Source of the DNA: Heterotrichella gracilis | Taxonomy: Eukaryota > Sar > Xanthophyceae > Tribonematales > Xanthonemataceae | Length of the DNA stretch: 64,000 nt | Reading direction: 5' to 3' | Assembly (NCBI GenBank): GCA_032358255.1 | Contig: JAULBX010026607.1 | Coordinates: forward strand, 124,001 to 188,000 | In this document: piece after piece, positions 37,697 to 50,061 of the stretch | Numbering within the stretch: position 1 is the first letter of the stretch | How the letters are laid out: the number at the start of each line of letters is the position of its first letter | Program-made: the position numbers and the translations under genes | The notes under the pieces: model-generated | Database searches by the model: none | What the model saw: the letters and a program-made list of their open reading frames with translations, nothing else | Told to the model about the DNA's origin: nothing

Positions 37697-38664
37697 TGAG
37701 AAGCGTTGGGCAGGCAATGGGGAGGGTGTGCTGAACGTTAATGTGGTCATGGATGCCAGGGAGTGTTGACCCGGTGCACACACAAGAGACACCATAATGA
37801 TGCACCATCAGTTTGAGACACCGTGTATGGCATATTGCTGCGTATCATTTTCAGGTGGATAATCAGACGTGGTTACAATGTATATCAGAGAAATTGTATG
37901 GTATTGCATCATTGTCGCATGGCGATGCAATTGCAGCCTGACAGGAGACTGTGACTGTCACATCAGTGTTGCATCAACAGCATTGCACAAACAGTTGCTG
38001 GGTGGAGCTGTTGACAAGCACAGCAGAATGGGGACCAACTTGGCATTTGAGTATTGTTCATCATCACCAACGAACACAACGCATAATATGCCTGCATGCC
38101 CCGGGGCTTGGGTAAAACTACAGGGCTTCATAATTAGGAAACAATTATTGTCCAATTGAATCGGCTGCTTGAACACTCAAAATCTTCTCCAATCAACGCT
38201 AGTAAAATTGAAACTGGTGGGAACATGGCTACCATTGCAGTACAGGCACTAGTTGCAGGTAAGGTGGCATAAATACTGTGGGGCAGCACGACAGGCTGGT
38301 TGTCTTCAACCACTTTGCATGTGGTCGCGGGCATCTGCGTAATGCTAAAATAATACTGTTCATGCAGTATAGCTCGGTCAAAGGCATCAAGTCTGAATCC
38401 AGCGCAAAATATAGCTGTAAATTGTCCATAATATACATACATGTCCATATCATACAAGCGAGCCAATATACAGAGCCAACTACGCTTTACGGTACCAAAC
38501 AGCAGCAGTAATACACCCACCAAAATTATGAAGTCCGCCAGCATGTTGCAATGCCTACCGCAGGGAGGGCACTCCATGCTACTCCGGCAGGTACCAATGG
38601 GGTCAGCACCTGCGTCACTCTTGCGCCAACCTGGGCCGCACACTGTGCCTCTTCACTGGTTGAC
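37697..38664. other. Convergent intergenic region
   Basis: Between the stop codons of fibrillin (+) and CtpA (-); contains both 3' untranslated regions. It is more AT-rich than the flanking genes. No gene or repeat was recognised. Confidence 0.4.
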
Positions 38665-41600
38665 TCAGGTTGCCAGCGATGTCAGCCTGTCGCGCGCCAG
38701 CTGAATGCACGGGTCATCTGCCAGGCCGCTGTTGCCGCTCACGTTTCCTGCCGTCCACACCTGCTGCTCCACCACCTCGGCCACACATGACACGTTGGGG
38801 GGCACCCCAACCTGCAGCAGGGGGGAAGAGGGGCATGAAACCTTGGGACGCAACATGGCGCAGTGGTGCAACCAGAACTGTGGCAAGGGATTTCAAACAA
38901 TCCAAACCCTAATTTTGTCACGCATCTCACTGATGAAAAATGCAGTGTGTGTGCAGCTCATCAATCATCGTATCGTATTCCCCGCTTGCGTCTGCACCAT
39001 CTCCACGTGGAGCCCCAAGGCATCCTTTGGCATACAATGAATACCATTGTGGCACCCCACACACACTACGTTATCACATGCCCAGCCTCCCCGCCCCACT
39101 CCCCAGGCCCAGCACCCCTCCACACCTTGTCCACCACCTCATGCTCAGGGGTCATGTACAGCGTGTTTGACACCAGCAGCATGCTCCCGTCGCTGAGCCC
39201 CACCACCCTCTGTGTGCGCCCTTTGCCAAAGGTGGGCGTACCCACAAGCACCGCACCGCGGTCAGACTGCAGCGCCGCCGCCAGGAGCTCGCTTGCACTC
39301 GCGGTGCCGCCGTTCACCAGAACCACCTGGAAGGGCAGCGGGTGATGAGCGGTTGGGTGGAGGGAGGGCAAGTCAGCATCGTCATCGGGTCATACCCACA
39401 AATGTGCTGCTGCCTATGCTGCTACACCTGCACCCCGCACCCATGCACAATGTGGCAAGAGATGGTGTGGCTGCGGCAATGCCCTGAGCCGCCAGTCCCT
39501 CCCTCACCCCAACCCCCACACATGCGCACCATTGGCACCCCCTCCAGCTGCGTCTCCGCCCCCTCCAGCAGCACCCGCTCCTCCTCCCCGTTCCTGTCAG
39601 TCACGTAGCACAGCACGTCACCCTCACGCAGCAGCTGCTGGGCCACCTGGTAGGCGGCTGACACCACGCCACCTGGCACAGGGAGCACCACAAGGGCATC
39701 AGCAACTCACAGCATGGCTCAGTCTTGCCATGCGGGCGATGCATGCACGCTCAATCGCTGCCAACCAGCCCCTTGCAGCTGCCCATGGTTGAATGTCAAT
39801 TGCCGTAAAACATGCATGTGGACGCGCCTGAAAACATTATTCAGGCAGTGGATGTCCAGGCACTGTGCGCACCTGGGTTGTCCCTGAGGTCCAGGATGAC
39901 CCCCCCCACGTGTTTGCCCCCAAACTCCTGCAGCGCCTCTTGCACCTCCTCTGGGGCGTTCTCACTGAACATGGTGATGCGCACGTAGCCAATCGGGGAG
40001 GGGGACGCCCTGCGCGAGATGGAACACTGCGCTTGACCCCTTGACATGCGGGTGCGTACAGCAAGGCACACAGCCTTGCAAGGTTGTCCAGCACATTGCC
40101 AATGCACCCTGTGCAATGCCATCCGAATTTGCCAATACAGATGCAGGACTCCCTATAAGGCCCCAGCATGCTCTCTCAAGTTCAATTGGCAGCAATTACC
40201 GCGCACACCCCAGTGTGGCAAGGCTGTGAAAGCAGCCTCGGCATTGCCATGTGTGGGTGCTGGGGTGCCTTACCTGCCCATCACTGAGTACTGCACCGGC
40301 TTCACCTCGATGGCCTCAGGGGTGAGGTGCACGGTGAAGTCCATCCCTGCAGACGCAACTGATGTGCCCCCCTGGGCCACTGTCTGTGCCTCGCGGTGCA
40401 GGGACAGGTCAGCCTCCTCCTTCAGTTCCTTCAGGGCCCTGCACGGAGGCAATATGCTAAGAGGACGATGCAGCAATATACATTAACATGACTGGCAGCC
40501 TCCCAGTCGCAGGCGGTCAGTATACAGTAGAGCCATTGCTGTTACCCTACTAAACCTTGCCAGGGTGCTCAGCCAAACAATACCCTAGCTAGACCCTAGC
40601 CAACTCCTGTACAGACACCGCAGTACCACCCATGGCGTGACCCGCCCTCCCATTTACCAAGTAAAACTCATCACATAGACACAGCACTGCAATAGCATCG
40701 CCCAAAGTACCCCCCTTCCCCCCATGCCCTAGCCTCCCCTCCCTAGCCTGCACCCACTTCCAGTTTTTCTTGGTGACCGCCCGCCCATCCACCTGCACCA
40801 CCACGTCGCCGCACAGTATGCCCGCGCGCTGCGCCGGGCTCCCGTCCACCACGTAGTCCACCTTGACCACACCCAGGCCTGCATCCTCAGCCAGCACCAG
40901 CCCCAGAGCGTGCACAGTGCCTGCGGTGGTGTCCTGGAACGCGCTGGCCTGGCTGGGGGGGAGCACCCGCGTGAAGGGGTCGCCTACACAGGGGGGGCAG
41001 CAGGGCACTGAGTTGCAGATGGGGGAGGGCAGGGGGGGAGAGGGCTGGGGGGCCACAGGAAAGGCAAACTGCACTAGAGTAGGCAGCCAGGCCGGACAAG
41101 ACTGACAAGCAAGTCAAAGTGGTTGCTGCAAGTACCCAAACGTCCACAACTACCTCCAGCACTTTGCCTGGGTTGGTCATACGGTGGTGGTTGAACAGTG
41201 TTGCCATAGAGGAGAGGAGAGCGTACCTAGCTGTGCCACCATGTCAATATTGACTTGACGGGCCTCTTCCGCAGTCTTAGACTTGAAAGTCTTGGCGAGC
41301 GAGTCCTGCGCACCCACACAAAGAAGGTTGGCACGCACGTGCACAGGTACATAAGTTGGGTGGACCTTTGGCGTGTGTTAGGGACAGCTCACCTGCAGTA
41401 CGTTGGCCCACTGGTGGTGGTTGTAGGAGGGGTCGATAAAGTGGATGCTCACGTTTCCTGCACAAGCAACACAGCTGTCAGTGTCGTCATAGGTACACGG
41501 GCACTGGAAAGCAGGGGCTATTGTGTTCCTCAGAATTCTATAGCTTTGATAGTTGAAAACGCCCAAGCCGGCAAGCCTTGCCCACAAATACTGAGCAACA

Positions 41601-42094
41601 CGACTCAAAAAGGGTGCCACTCGCAAATGCAGTCAACGAACAATAATAAGCGAAAGAAACCAACCGGCTCTGTGCTAAAGGGCCGCTCAAGTGCGCCACT
41701 CACCCCAGGTCTCCACAAGGCTCTGTTGCACCACACGAATGGTCGGGTCGGGGCTGGCTGGGAAGGAGATAGTAATTCCGTCCTCTTCAGCAAAGCTGGG
41801 TCCAGGAGTGCACAACAGCAGTGCAGCGGCGGCAGCACTGACACCCGCCTGCTTGCATGCGTTGCCCAGGCTCCATGGTGGTGCGATAGTGCCTGCCGCA
41901 GATGTCGCCTTGCCACAGGGAATGGACGAGCGTGCGGTGTGCTTGAGTGACAAGCGCCGCTCGTGAGCCTTTGGGCTTCGTTTCTCGGTTACAGGAGTGT
42001 GAATTGTGGGTGCAGTTGAGTGGGAGAAGTGCTTTGCTGCCACACTCGTTGGGCGAGGGTATGGCGACGAGGGGGGCAATACATGCAAGGGCAT
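38665..42094 (-). CDS. CTPA: C-terminal processing protease CtpA (thylakoid lumen, D1 processing)
   Basis: Serine protease that removes the C-terminal extension of precursor D1 so the photosystem II manganese cluster can assemble. Exons on the minus strand: 42094-41704, 41457-41393, 41305-41227, 40983-40758, 40438-40274, 40009-39873, 39672-39530, 39326-39126, 38811-38665 (517 aa). The presequence is bipartite: a Ser/Arg-rich transit segment, then a hydrophobic lumen signal (AGVSAAAAALLLCTPGPSFA) ending in an A-x-A-like cleavage site at about residue 93. A PDZ domain follows (AGILCGDVVVQVDG). The S41 core has GGVILDLRDNPGG, NGGTASASELL and GTPTFGKGRTQ. Putative catalytic Ser412 and Lys437 are 25 residues apart, the same spacing as Ser372/Lys397 of the Scenedesmus enzyme. 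Intron 4 was placed by phase so that exon 5 restores KNWKALKEL. Confidence 0.95.
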
Positions 42095-42914
42095 GGTGGT
42101 GACCTGCAGTGGGCGCGCACAGCGATCTGCCGTGTCCCGTGCACTGTCACAACAGCTCTCTAGCGTATGGACTCGCAGTCTATCGGTTTTGTTTGCGTTG
42201 ACGCCACTTAAAAGCAAGCGTTTGCAGGTCTAGGTTTTAGTACTCCGCGGCCTGCTACAGCCGAAACCCTGCTATTCAAACTGCAAAGCTTCGTTCAACA
42301 AATTTCCCAGCAACAGGCGTGCGCTGCCCGAGCCATCACCTTCAACAGCACGCAATGCTTTCGGCTCAGTTCAAATATTGCTGCCAGTGGTCCCAGGCAC
42401 CACTACACCAGTGCATGCAACCCTCAACATACCTGACGATGCTTCATTGGGCTGTCCAGCTACCAGTGTTTGTAATTTGAGCTCAACTAGTTGCGGTACA
42501 ATAGCTGACCATGAGACAATTGGCGCCGATGAATACGACCACTTGGCGTATTGACACTGTATGGAATGGGGAGTGGCATAGGGACTGTCATACTCTTTAC
42601 ACCGCACGAGTGGAATTGAGAATGGGATTTGAACACACAAGATTTCGCTGCAAGTGCTACACTCCTATGCGCAGTTAGGTCCCACTAGCCACTTGCACAA
42701 GCACAGAGTGCACACACTGTGAAAGTCACACGCCATCCTGCCACAGCAGATTCAATTCCACCTGTACCCTAGGTAAGGGTTCTGCTATCCAGTGTCTGCC
42801 AACAAGCACCCCACGAACCCCTCTGAGAGAGCACAGCTGCTGTCCCCTCCAAGCTCAACACCAGCGTCTGACCTACAGCCACAGCCAACAGCACTGCCCA
42901 CCCCAAGCTTCCCG
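42095..42914. other. Intergenic region between CtpA and CCT2
   Basis: Promoter of CtpA and 3' flank of CCT2, both on the minus strand. A tRNA-like pair of internal promoter boxes lies on the minus strand at 42679-42692 (A-box-like) and 42624-42636 (B-box-like) but no cloverleaf was convincing; see findings. Confidence 0.4.
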
Positions 42915-44751
42915 TCACTGCTCCCGCTGCCGTGGCGCCGCCCTGATGATGTCATCCACCCGCAGAATCATTTCAGACGCCTCTGTTGCCGACAGAAGCA
43001 CCTGCTGCTTCACCTTGAACGCCTCGTAGATCCCCAGCTTGGACACATCCCCCGCCTGACCACTCACCACATCCACCCCCATCTTGGTGTGTGGGTCTGC
43101 CGCGTGCGCCGCCCGCAGCTGCGACACCAGCTCGGCAGAGTCCAGGCCAGCGTTGTCGCAGATGATGGTGGGGATGGCCCGCAGTGCACGCGCAAAGGCT
43201 GCCATGGCCAGGGAGCGCTTGCCAGGCGTCTTGGCTGCCAGGTCATCAACCACCTGCAGAGGACAGACACGACATTGGTCACCCACAATGTCCATATGAC
43301 AGACACCAGCATGCTGAAGCCATGCGCCCTGGAATGCACTTTGTGCAAAATTGACTGTAGAATATGCAATACCGTACAGAAATAGTACTTTGCACAACCC
43401 AAAAAGCATGTTCTGCAGCAGGGCAACATTGCGGGCGCACAACGGGCAGGTGCACACACTTGAAAGGCAGGACAGCAGCAGTGCTGCTTCATACCTGGGC
43501 CATCTGCATCTCAGGCCAGCCACCCCCCAGCAGCACCCGGGAGTCCTTGAGCGTCTGCGTGAGCACGCACAGCGCGTCGTGCAGCGAGCGCTCCGCCTCG
43601 TCCAGCAGGTGCGAGCTGGCGCCGCGCAGCATGATGGTGCAGGCCTCGTTGAGCTTGCAGCCCGAGAAGTGGATCATCTTGTCCTCGCCAATCATGATCT
43701 CCTCGATGCGCTTGCACTCCCCCAGCTTGATAGAGCCGGGGTTGTCAAAGGTGGATGCAATCTCCCCCCCGGTGACCAGCGCCAGGCGCTCAATGCCGTC
43801 AAAGTCTGCATGCTCGATGGCTGCGATGCCGGCATCTGCAAAGATCTCCTCGGGGAAGTTGTAGATAAGCTGGCGGTTGATGAAGCAGTTGATGCCGTGG
43901 GCGATGATGGCTTCACACTTCTCACGCATCTTGCCCTTCTCTGCTGCCTCGATATCCGCCACCTTCTGCAGGGAGTCTACCCGCACCCTGGCGCCATAGA
44001 TCTTCACCTTGTCGGTGTCCATGGCGGTGTTGGCCACCAGGATTTTGGCGTTCTCGATCACCTTGGGCTGGCCAACGCCGATCTTCTTGTCCAGGATGAA
44101 GCCCTCGTCCAGGAAGGAGTCTGAGATGGTGCCCCCAGGCTTCTTGATTATGTTGATGGCGTCCAGGTTGCCAGAGCCGCGTATCCTCAGCGCTGCCTCC
44201 ACAGCAAGGTTGGCAAAGTGGTCCTTCTCGTTGGTCAGGATCTTGGAGCTAAGGGTGGTCCTGGCGATGTTCAGCAGGTCAGCCTTGAGGGCCTCACTGT
44301 CTGCTGAGTTGTCCACTGAGATGCTCTCCAGGTGCAGCTTGGCTGCGCCACACGCCTCCCTAAAACCAGCGATGATGGTCATGGGGTGGATCTTCTGGCT
44401 GGTCAGCTGCTCAGCCTCCCGTAGCAGCTCCCCAGCCAGCACAACCACTGAGGTGGTGCCATCGCCCACTTCGTCATCTTGGGCCTTCGATATGTCCACC
44501 AGGACCTTTGCTGCTGGGTTGTCTACGTATATGGACTTCAGGATGGTTGCGCCATCGTTGGTGACGTTGATTTGGTGCCCGCTGCCCAGACTTTGCAGGA
44601 TCTTGTCCATTCCCTTGGGCCCAAGGGTAGTTTTCACCAGGTCTGCGATGGCCATGGCACCCACGAAGGACGACATGCGGGCGTTCTCGCCCTTCTCCTC
44701 TGACGCCCCATCTTGGAATATTTGGGTACCAGAAGCTGCAGCCGCCGCCAT
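42915..44751 (-). CDS. CCT2: T-complex protein 1 subunit beta (CCT2 chaperonin)
   Basis: Beta subunit of the cytosolic hetero-oligomeric chaperonin TRiC/CCT, which folds actin, tubulin and other proteins with ATP. Two exons on the minus strand: 44751-43495 and 43253-42915 (531 aa, the family size). The group II chaperonin ATP-site motifs are intact: [44 protein letters not shown]. The beta-type signatures are [20 protein letters not shown] and [20 protein letters not shown], followed by [19 protein letters not shown]. The C-terminal part includes [16 protein letters not shown]. The first exon is 1257 bp, far longer than the 60-400 bp typical of neighbouring genes. Confidence 0.97.
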
Positions 44752-45830
44752 ATTGACGGTTCTGCCTTACAACCGACAGTGGTAGTAATAAAACCAGCTG
44801 CAATCCAAGCTCAATCAAGGCACTGAACAGGCCACCAACATATAGCACGATGAGGTACAAGGGCAGGTCGCTGCAAACGTTACACTGCAACAGAGGACAG
44901 TGGCAATAGGTGTACACCAAACTGGGGCTTTGTTGTGAGAGGAGGTTGACGAAAGCTTATCTGTATAACGTTTTGCATGGAAACAAGTTTGAAACATCCA
45001 CGACGTGGTGGGCAGTCGAGGTGGGCAGGCGGCCCAAAAAATGGAAGTCCAGGCGTCGCTCAAAGAAAGTCGCTGCTGCAAACCGAGCATATATATTCAA
45101 GGGCGTGTAGTATCCATCGCAGACTACCAGGAATATGTGGGTGTTCTGGTTTGCGGTATGCATGCATGCACCCAAAAAAATGTCCCACATGCATGCACCA
45201 AGTGGCCTTTGCACTACTGTGACTATGTGACCTCGATGATCGCCTCGCTGGTTCCACCCCAATAGACCAAGTACGTATTGGCGGATCAACAAACTGGCCA
45301 CGCAGTTTATTACAAAGCAATAATCACGGCACAGTTCTTCGTGCCACTAAGGGTGGGTGACTAATTGGATGACCTTGCTGAGTGCACACACTTCACACAG
45401 GCCAGACAAAACACTCGGTTGCTGGCCCCATACGCGGGCTATGAAACCGACCTGGCTGAAATAATGTTATGCCCCTCTCTAAGTCTGTTTGACACCGCAA
45501 TGGTCATAAGGGGACCACATGTCGCCCAGCGTTGAACTGGCTGCACACCACCACCACTGCTACAAAAGCACCCTATATGCAAAACAAGGAGCTTGGTGCT
45601 AAGACCACAATATGTCCTTCTAGATAGCGCTTGTATCAGATCAGTTTTAAATAATAGAAGTGTTCTACAACGTTGCAACTTGGAGATTGTAACTGGAGCG
45701 CAGCAACTACAGCTGCCAACTGCCTATGCTGGGTTAAATAGCAAATCAAAGTTGCATCTCCAGCACCATAAATAAAGACAATCGTCCGCCCTGTGCGTCA
45801 ACGCAACCGCCTCCTGTCCATCACCGCTGC
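44752..45830. other. Intergenic region between CCT2 and the synaptotagmin-like gene
   Basis: Promoter of CCT2 and 3' flank of the gene at 45831-49093, both on the minus strand. A TTACA (TGTAA on the minus strand) near 45309 is a possible polyadenylation signal for the latter. Nothing else recognised. Confidence 0.4.
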
Positions 45831-48800
45831 CTATTCATATGGGCCCCACTCCAAGCGTAGCGTGATTGTGGAGTCAGGCACCTGGTCTGTGTTGACATCG
45901 GGTGCCACGTTGACCAGTGGGAACTCCTTGACCACAGTCCCACCCTCCGCCAGCGCCACGTCTGTGATGGGGATGCTCAGGGTGCCCAGCAGGTCTGATC
46001 CCACAAAGTCAGAATCGAATACTTTGACCTCCAGACTGGACTGAGGCGACACCTGCATTGGAATGGGGAAGCGCCTTAGACACCAGTATGCGTATAGCAG
46101 CATGGCATGACCAAGAGCACACAGGCAGCATCTGAAGGGCCACTGACGATGCACAGTGTGGGTGCTGCCAAGTGTTTGATGCTGTACTTACCCCAATGAA
46201 GTCGAAGCGGGGGAAGTTCCACGTGGGGTTCAAGTTGTCGGGCACAGTCTTGGATTTGAAAGCCTTGCCTTCGCACTCGATTGTGACAAACGGGGAGCTT
46301 AAGGCGCCATAGTCCGCTGCAGGCAGGTTGCTTGCGCGCTTCAGGTACACGATGAATGCACCCTGCAAAGCACAAGTTCCGGCTTGCTTGCTGATGCGGT
46401 ACATACATATTACCAGCTGGTCAAATCACATCGCATCTGTTGCAGCAAGGACAAATGATAAATCAATTGCACAACAAGCGCACCGTTTGCACTGATGTGG
46501 GGGCTGGATGACTGCCGAAGGGCATGTATGTGAGCTTTAGCCTCAGCCTGCCAGCATTACCACCCTGCAAAATGAAGCACAGGTCAGAGCGCATTCGATT
46601 CCATTTATCCGCCCGCAGGTGCCCGCATGCTGCCCAGCCAGGTACTCAACAGTACTCCTATTGTTCAAGAGACCCAAGTATTACAGGATAAGCTGTCATG
46701 ACAGAGCTGTGCGCCTGCGCATTGAGGGTGGCATTGTGAATGTGGCGCCTGGCGGTACGTACACAGCCATCAGGGTTTGAGAATGGCTGTGTGCCCAGGA
46801 AGAACCACTCGTCAAATTCCTTGCCCGGCTCCTCGCAGTACTGCGCCAGGGGGATGGCGCTGCGGCCCATCATCTCCGTTGCGCCAAACACCTGAGTGGC
46901 GCCCTTGAGCAGGTTGAGAGTGAACAGCTCCTGCGGGGACACACAAGGCACAGGCTGACCATCACCCATGGCATTCCCGGCATAGGTGCAGCAACCTACA
47001 ACACGCTCAAAGCCGCTCATGCGCAGCAGAGCAGGCCATGGCATCCCCTACGCTGCGGTACTGCTGCCCTGTGGTGCATGGTAGTTGCATGCTGCATGTT
47101 GCATGCACCCACCCACCTTGAGGTTGATGAAGTCCACATCGCTGACAGTGGCAAACAGCTTCTGGCTGTTTGGCTCCTGCACCAGTACGTACTGGGTCTC
47201 GTTCCATGTGGGGGTCAGGGTCTTGTTGATCACCTTGGTCTTCACCGGGGCGGATGCAAGGGTGTGGAATTCCACAAATGGGTCAGCCTTGCCATTGTAG
47301 TCTGCGGGATTGAGCCCATCCGCCTCCACTGCCACAATCTTCAGCACACCCACGTGCCTGCACCGCCACCCCACCATGAGCAGGGCACAGCACCATGCAG
47401 CCTGGTGTGCAATGCAAAGGGGTGCGCAGATGCAGCTTGTGGCTGCTGCCATGCGCAAGCGGGGGGAGAGTGACGTACTTGAGATAGAATTCGTCCAGTG
47501 GCCCAGTGATTGACTCGTCTGCAATTGGTATGACCAGGCGGTTGGGCCACACCAGCATGCCCGACAGCACATCCTTGATGAAGGGCTCCAGCCAGCTGAC
47601 CACAGCCTTGGCAGTGAGGGACCCGCCAAGCAACGCAGACCCAAAATCCAGGTGGAAGCGGTACTTTGGAGGAGTTTTGAGGGAGATCGTGGCAGCGCCA
47701 ATGCCTGGAATGTCTCTCAGCATTGGGCCCAAGAAAATCCTGCCATACACACAACAGTGATTAGGCGCGACTAATGCAGCAACAAAATAGCCGGCATAAT
47801 TGCCCTGCCTAGCGCACATGCCTGGGCATTTTGCCAAAGAATGTTACTCACTTCGCTGAGCCATTCACAGACAGATCCTTCACTTTTGGTAGCAAGCGGG
47901 TCGCGGCACCACCCGCAGGCAAGTCGATTGCCAACACGATGTTTGCGTCTCCCCCCCAGCGGTAGTCCACCTGGTGCAGCATTCCGAGTCAGGTTGGCAG
48001 CTTTAGGGGACAATAAGCCACCTTTTTATACAACAACTGGCGTACCTCCATTTCCACATGGTCCTTGGTGTCCTCCACCACCATGAAGCGCTCAACACGG
48101 AACGCAGCCTGGCCCAAACTGAACCTTTGGAAGAAGATGTTTTTTATCAGCCCCGGAGGCTTGTACTCGTTCATGATGGGTTCCACCACTTCCTGCATGG
48201 AGGTGTCGATGCATTTAGGGTTTGCAATAGCAGCTTTTAGTCCTACAGGGCCTTGCAAAAACGCACTGGTCCTGTACCTTGAGCATCGCTGAAATAGCCC
48301 TGTCGTAGTGGGGCCACAGCTCTTGTATGATAGCATTCAGCCACTGCAAACACAGAGCGCGTCAGAACCGCTGCTGCCTGCCTGTTGGTAAAGCGGGAGG
48401 TTGCTACAGCCTACAAAGTACCAGTACTTGCCTCGGCTTTCTGTCTGTCTGAGAAGGTGAGCCACGAGGGGTTGTGGCCCAGCAGCTTGGTCATCCCTTT
48501 CTGGCCAGGGAGCACAGACAGCTGCAAAGAGTGCCAATTATTGGGTACGGTTCAATTAAGGGACACACTGGCATCGCAAATACCGCCACTTGCTACCAAA
48601 ACACACCCACAACCCAAAGTCCACATGCCATGCCAACCACATGACAGCTCCCTTGAAAATTTATTGGCTTTCAAACAAGCGAGTTGGTGTGCAATAGCTC
48701 AACCTGCCACACCTTTGCGTTCTTGATAGTCTTCTTCTTGATGTTGAAGAAGTACAGGAAGCTGAGGCCAAGACCCACCACCAGCCCCACCACACCAAAC

Positions 48801-49093
48801 TTCAAGGTCTCCCTCAGGTTGGGTTTCAGAAGCTTGATGAGGAGCATGGTGAAGGCCAGGGTGCCCACCAAGCAGGCATCGATGATGGTGCGTAGGGGCA
48901 CCACAAACTTGGGTGGGGGGGGCGGGAAGAAGGCAGGCACTGGGCTGGCCTTGGCCCCCGCTACTGGCGTTGCACCCGCCACTGGCTTGGCACCACTGCT
49001 GGAGGGTGTTAAGTGCACGTCCTCCATGTTCTCGTGCGCAGCCTCAAAGGAGCTATCGGCAAAGTGCTCCGCGTCTTTGTTGAGAGCTTCCAT
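45831..49093 (-). CDS. Extended-synaptotagmin/plant SYT-like protein (membrane hairpin, SMP, two C2 domains)
   Basis: Predicted ER-plasma membrane contact-site tether and lipid transfer protein. Exons on the minus strand: 49093-48704, 48521-48432, 48343-48278, 48192-48046, 47970-47852, 47739-47479, 47357-47117, 46930-46763, 46564-46493, 46362-46192, 46052-45831 (648 aa). Two hydrophobic segments at residues 69-88 and 99-117 form a hairpin. The SMP domain (about 135-345) includes WLNAIIQELWPHYD, KPPGLIKNIFFQRFSLG and LWP/FLGPMLRDIPGIG-type blocks. C2A (about 358-470) has DGLNPADYNGKADPFVEF and LTPTWNE. C2B (about 520-640) has NLNPTWNFPRFDF and VFDSDFVGSDLLG, but the usual Asp before P-x-V is replaced (SSPFVTIE), so calcium binding there may be weakened. 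Intron 2 uses a GC donor (GAG|GCAAGT at 48431). The N-terminal 65 residues are Pro/Ala-rich. Confidence 0.9.
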
Positions 49094-50061
49094 GGCTTGG
49101 CAGTGCGTGTGTAGGACTTGGCAAATGTTCCAAATGGTAACCCGTGCACCCACGGCGCCAAACGGCTGTCCTATCAGGCAGTAGTGCGCAAACTCGTTCT
49201 AGTCGGTTGCGGTAGGCTTGTGGGCTTGATATAGCGCGGTTGAGCGAGGTTTCGAGTCACACATGCCATCCAAACCCTAATGCATGCAGATAGCAGCGCG
49301 TTAGTGCCTCAGCTTGCTCATGCTTGCCACCGATGGCGACCTATTAATCCGAAAGCCAAGATCCTGCTGTTACGCCATCAGCAAACGCAGTTAATATTGC
49401 TTGCTGAGTTTGTCGGGGCCAACTTGCTGCTTCAACTTTACAGGCTGGTGGAGGAGAGGGTAGCGTTGTGGACGAGGAGGAAACGCTAACCCAATTCGGT
49501 GCACATTGATGGCTCAATGTTGCTGGTTTGGGCCTAGCCTTGTCTTGTTGTAGGCCAGCCATGTTGCTGCGACTGGGTGTCGGCTGGGTACCTATCTATG
49601 GCAGGGTTTGCCATGCAATTGGTTAACTGATTCTTCTCGCCGAAGCCTTAGGCTAGGCCACGACCTCAAGGCACAGACTCTTCCCGTGAACCCCAGCTTG
49701 TCGTGCCTCAGCTGGGTGCCCACAGAAGCAATTCTGCTCAACAGCAACAGTTCACGGTTGTTGCGTTTACTATTGGTCACTGTTTAGTCGCCCATTAACA
49801 CGGTAGTCAACGTTTTCGTGTTGTGCGACTGCCAGTTGAAAAAGCCCAACTAGGAAGCAGGAAGTCACGCTCGGGCGCCCTTGCGTACAAAGCTGTGTTG
49901 GATAATACTACCTATACTTGACAAAGTTGGCATTGTTCGTGGGCTCCTGCATGCATGCATATGCCAGTCAAAGAGGACTGGTCCTGCTCAAGGCACCCAC
50001 GAACCGAACTCAACTGAGAGACATGCGGGCTGGGGTGTGAGTGCGGTGTAAACGGGACAAC
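49094..50061. other. Divergent intergenic region
   Basis: Separates the 5' ends of the synaptotagmin-like gene (-) and the coiled-coil gene (+), so it should contain both promoters. GCATGCATGCATATGC lies near 49950. No gene recognised. Confidence 0.4.

Noticed and set aside
41255-41950. 231-codon plus-strand open frame opposite the CtpA 5' exons
   Set aside because: Antisense to the CtpA targeting sequence and exons 2-3; no domain.
43351-44785. Long plus-strand open frames (257 and 258 codons) opposite CCT2
   Set aside because: They are antisense shadows of the GC-rich CCT2 exon, whose minus-strand protein is unmistakable.
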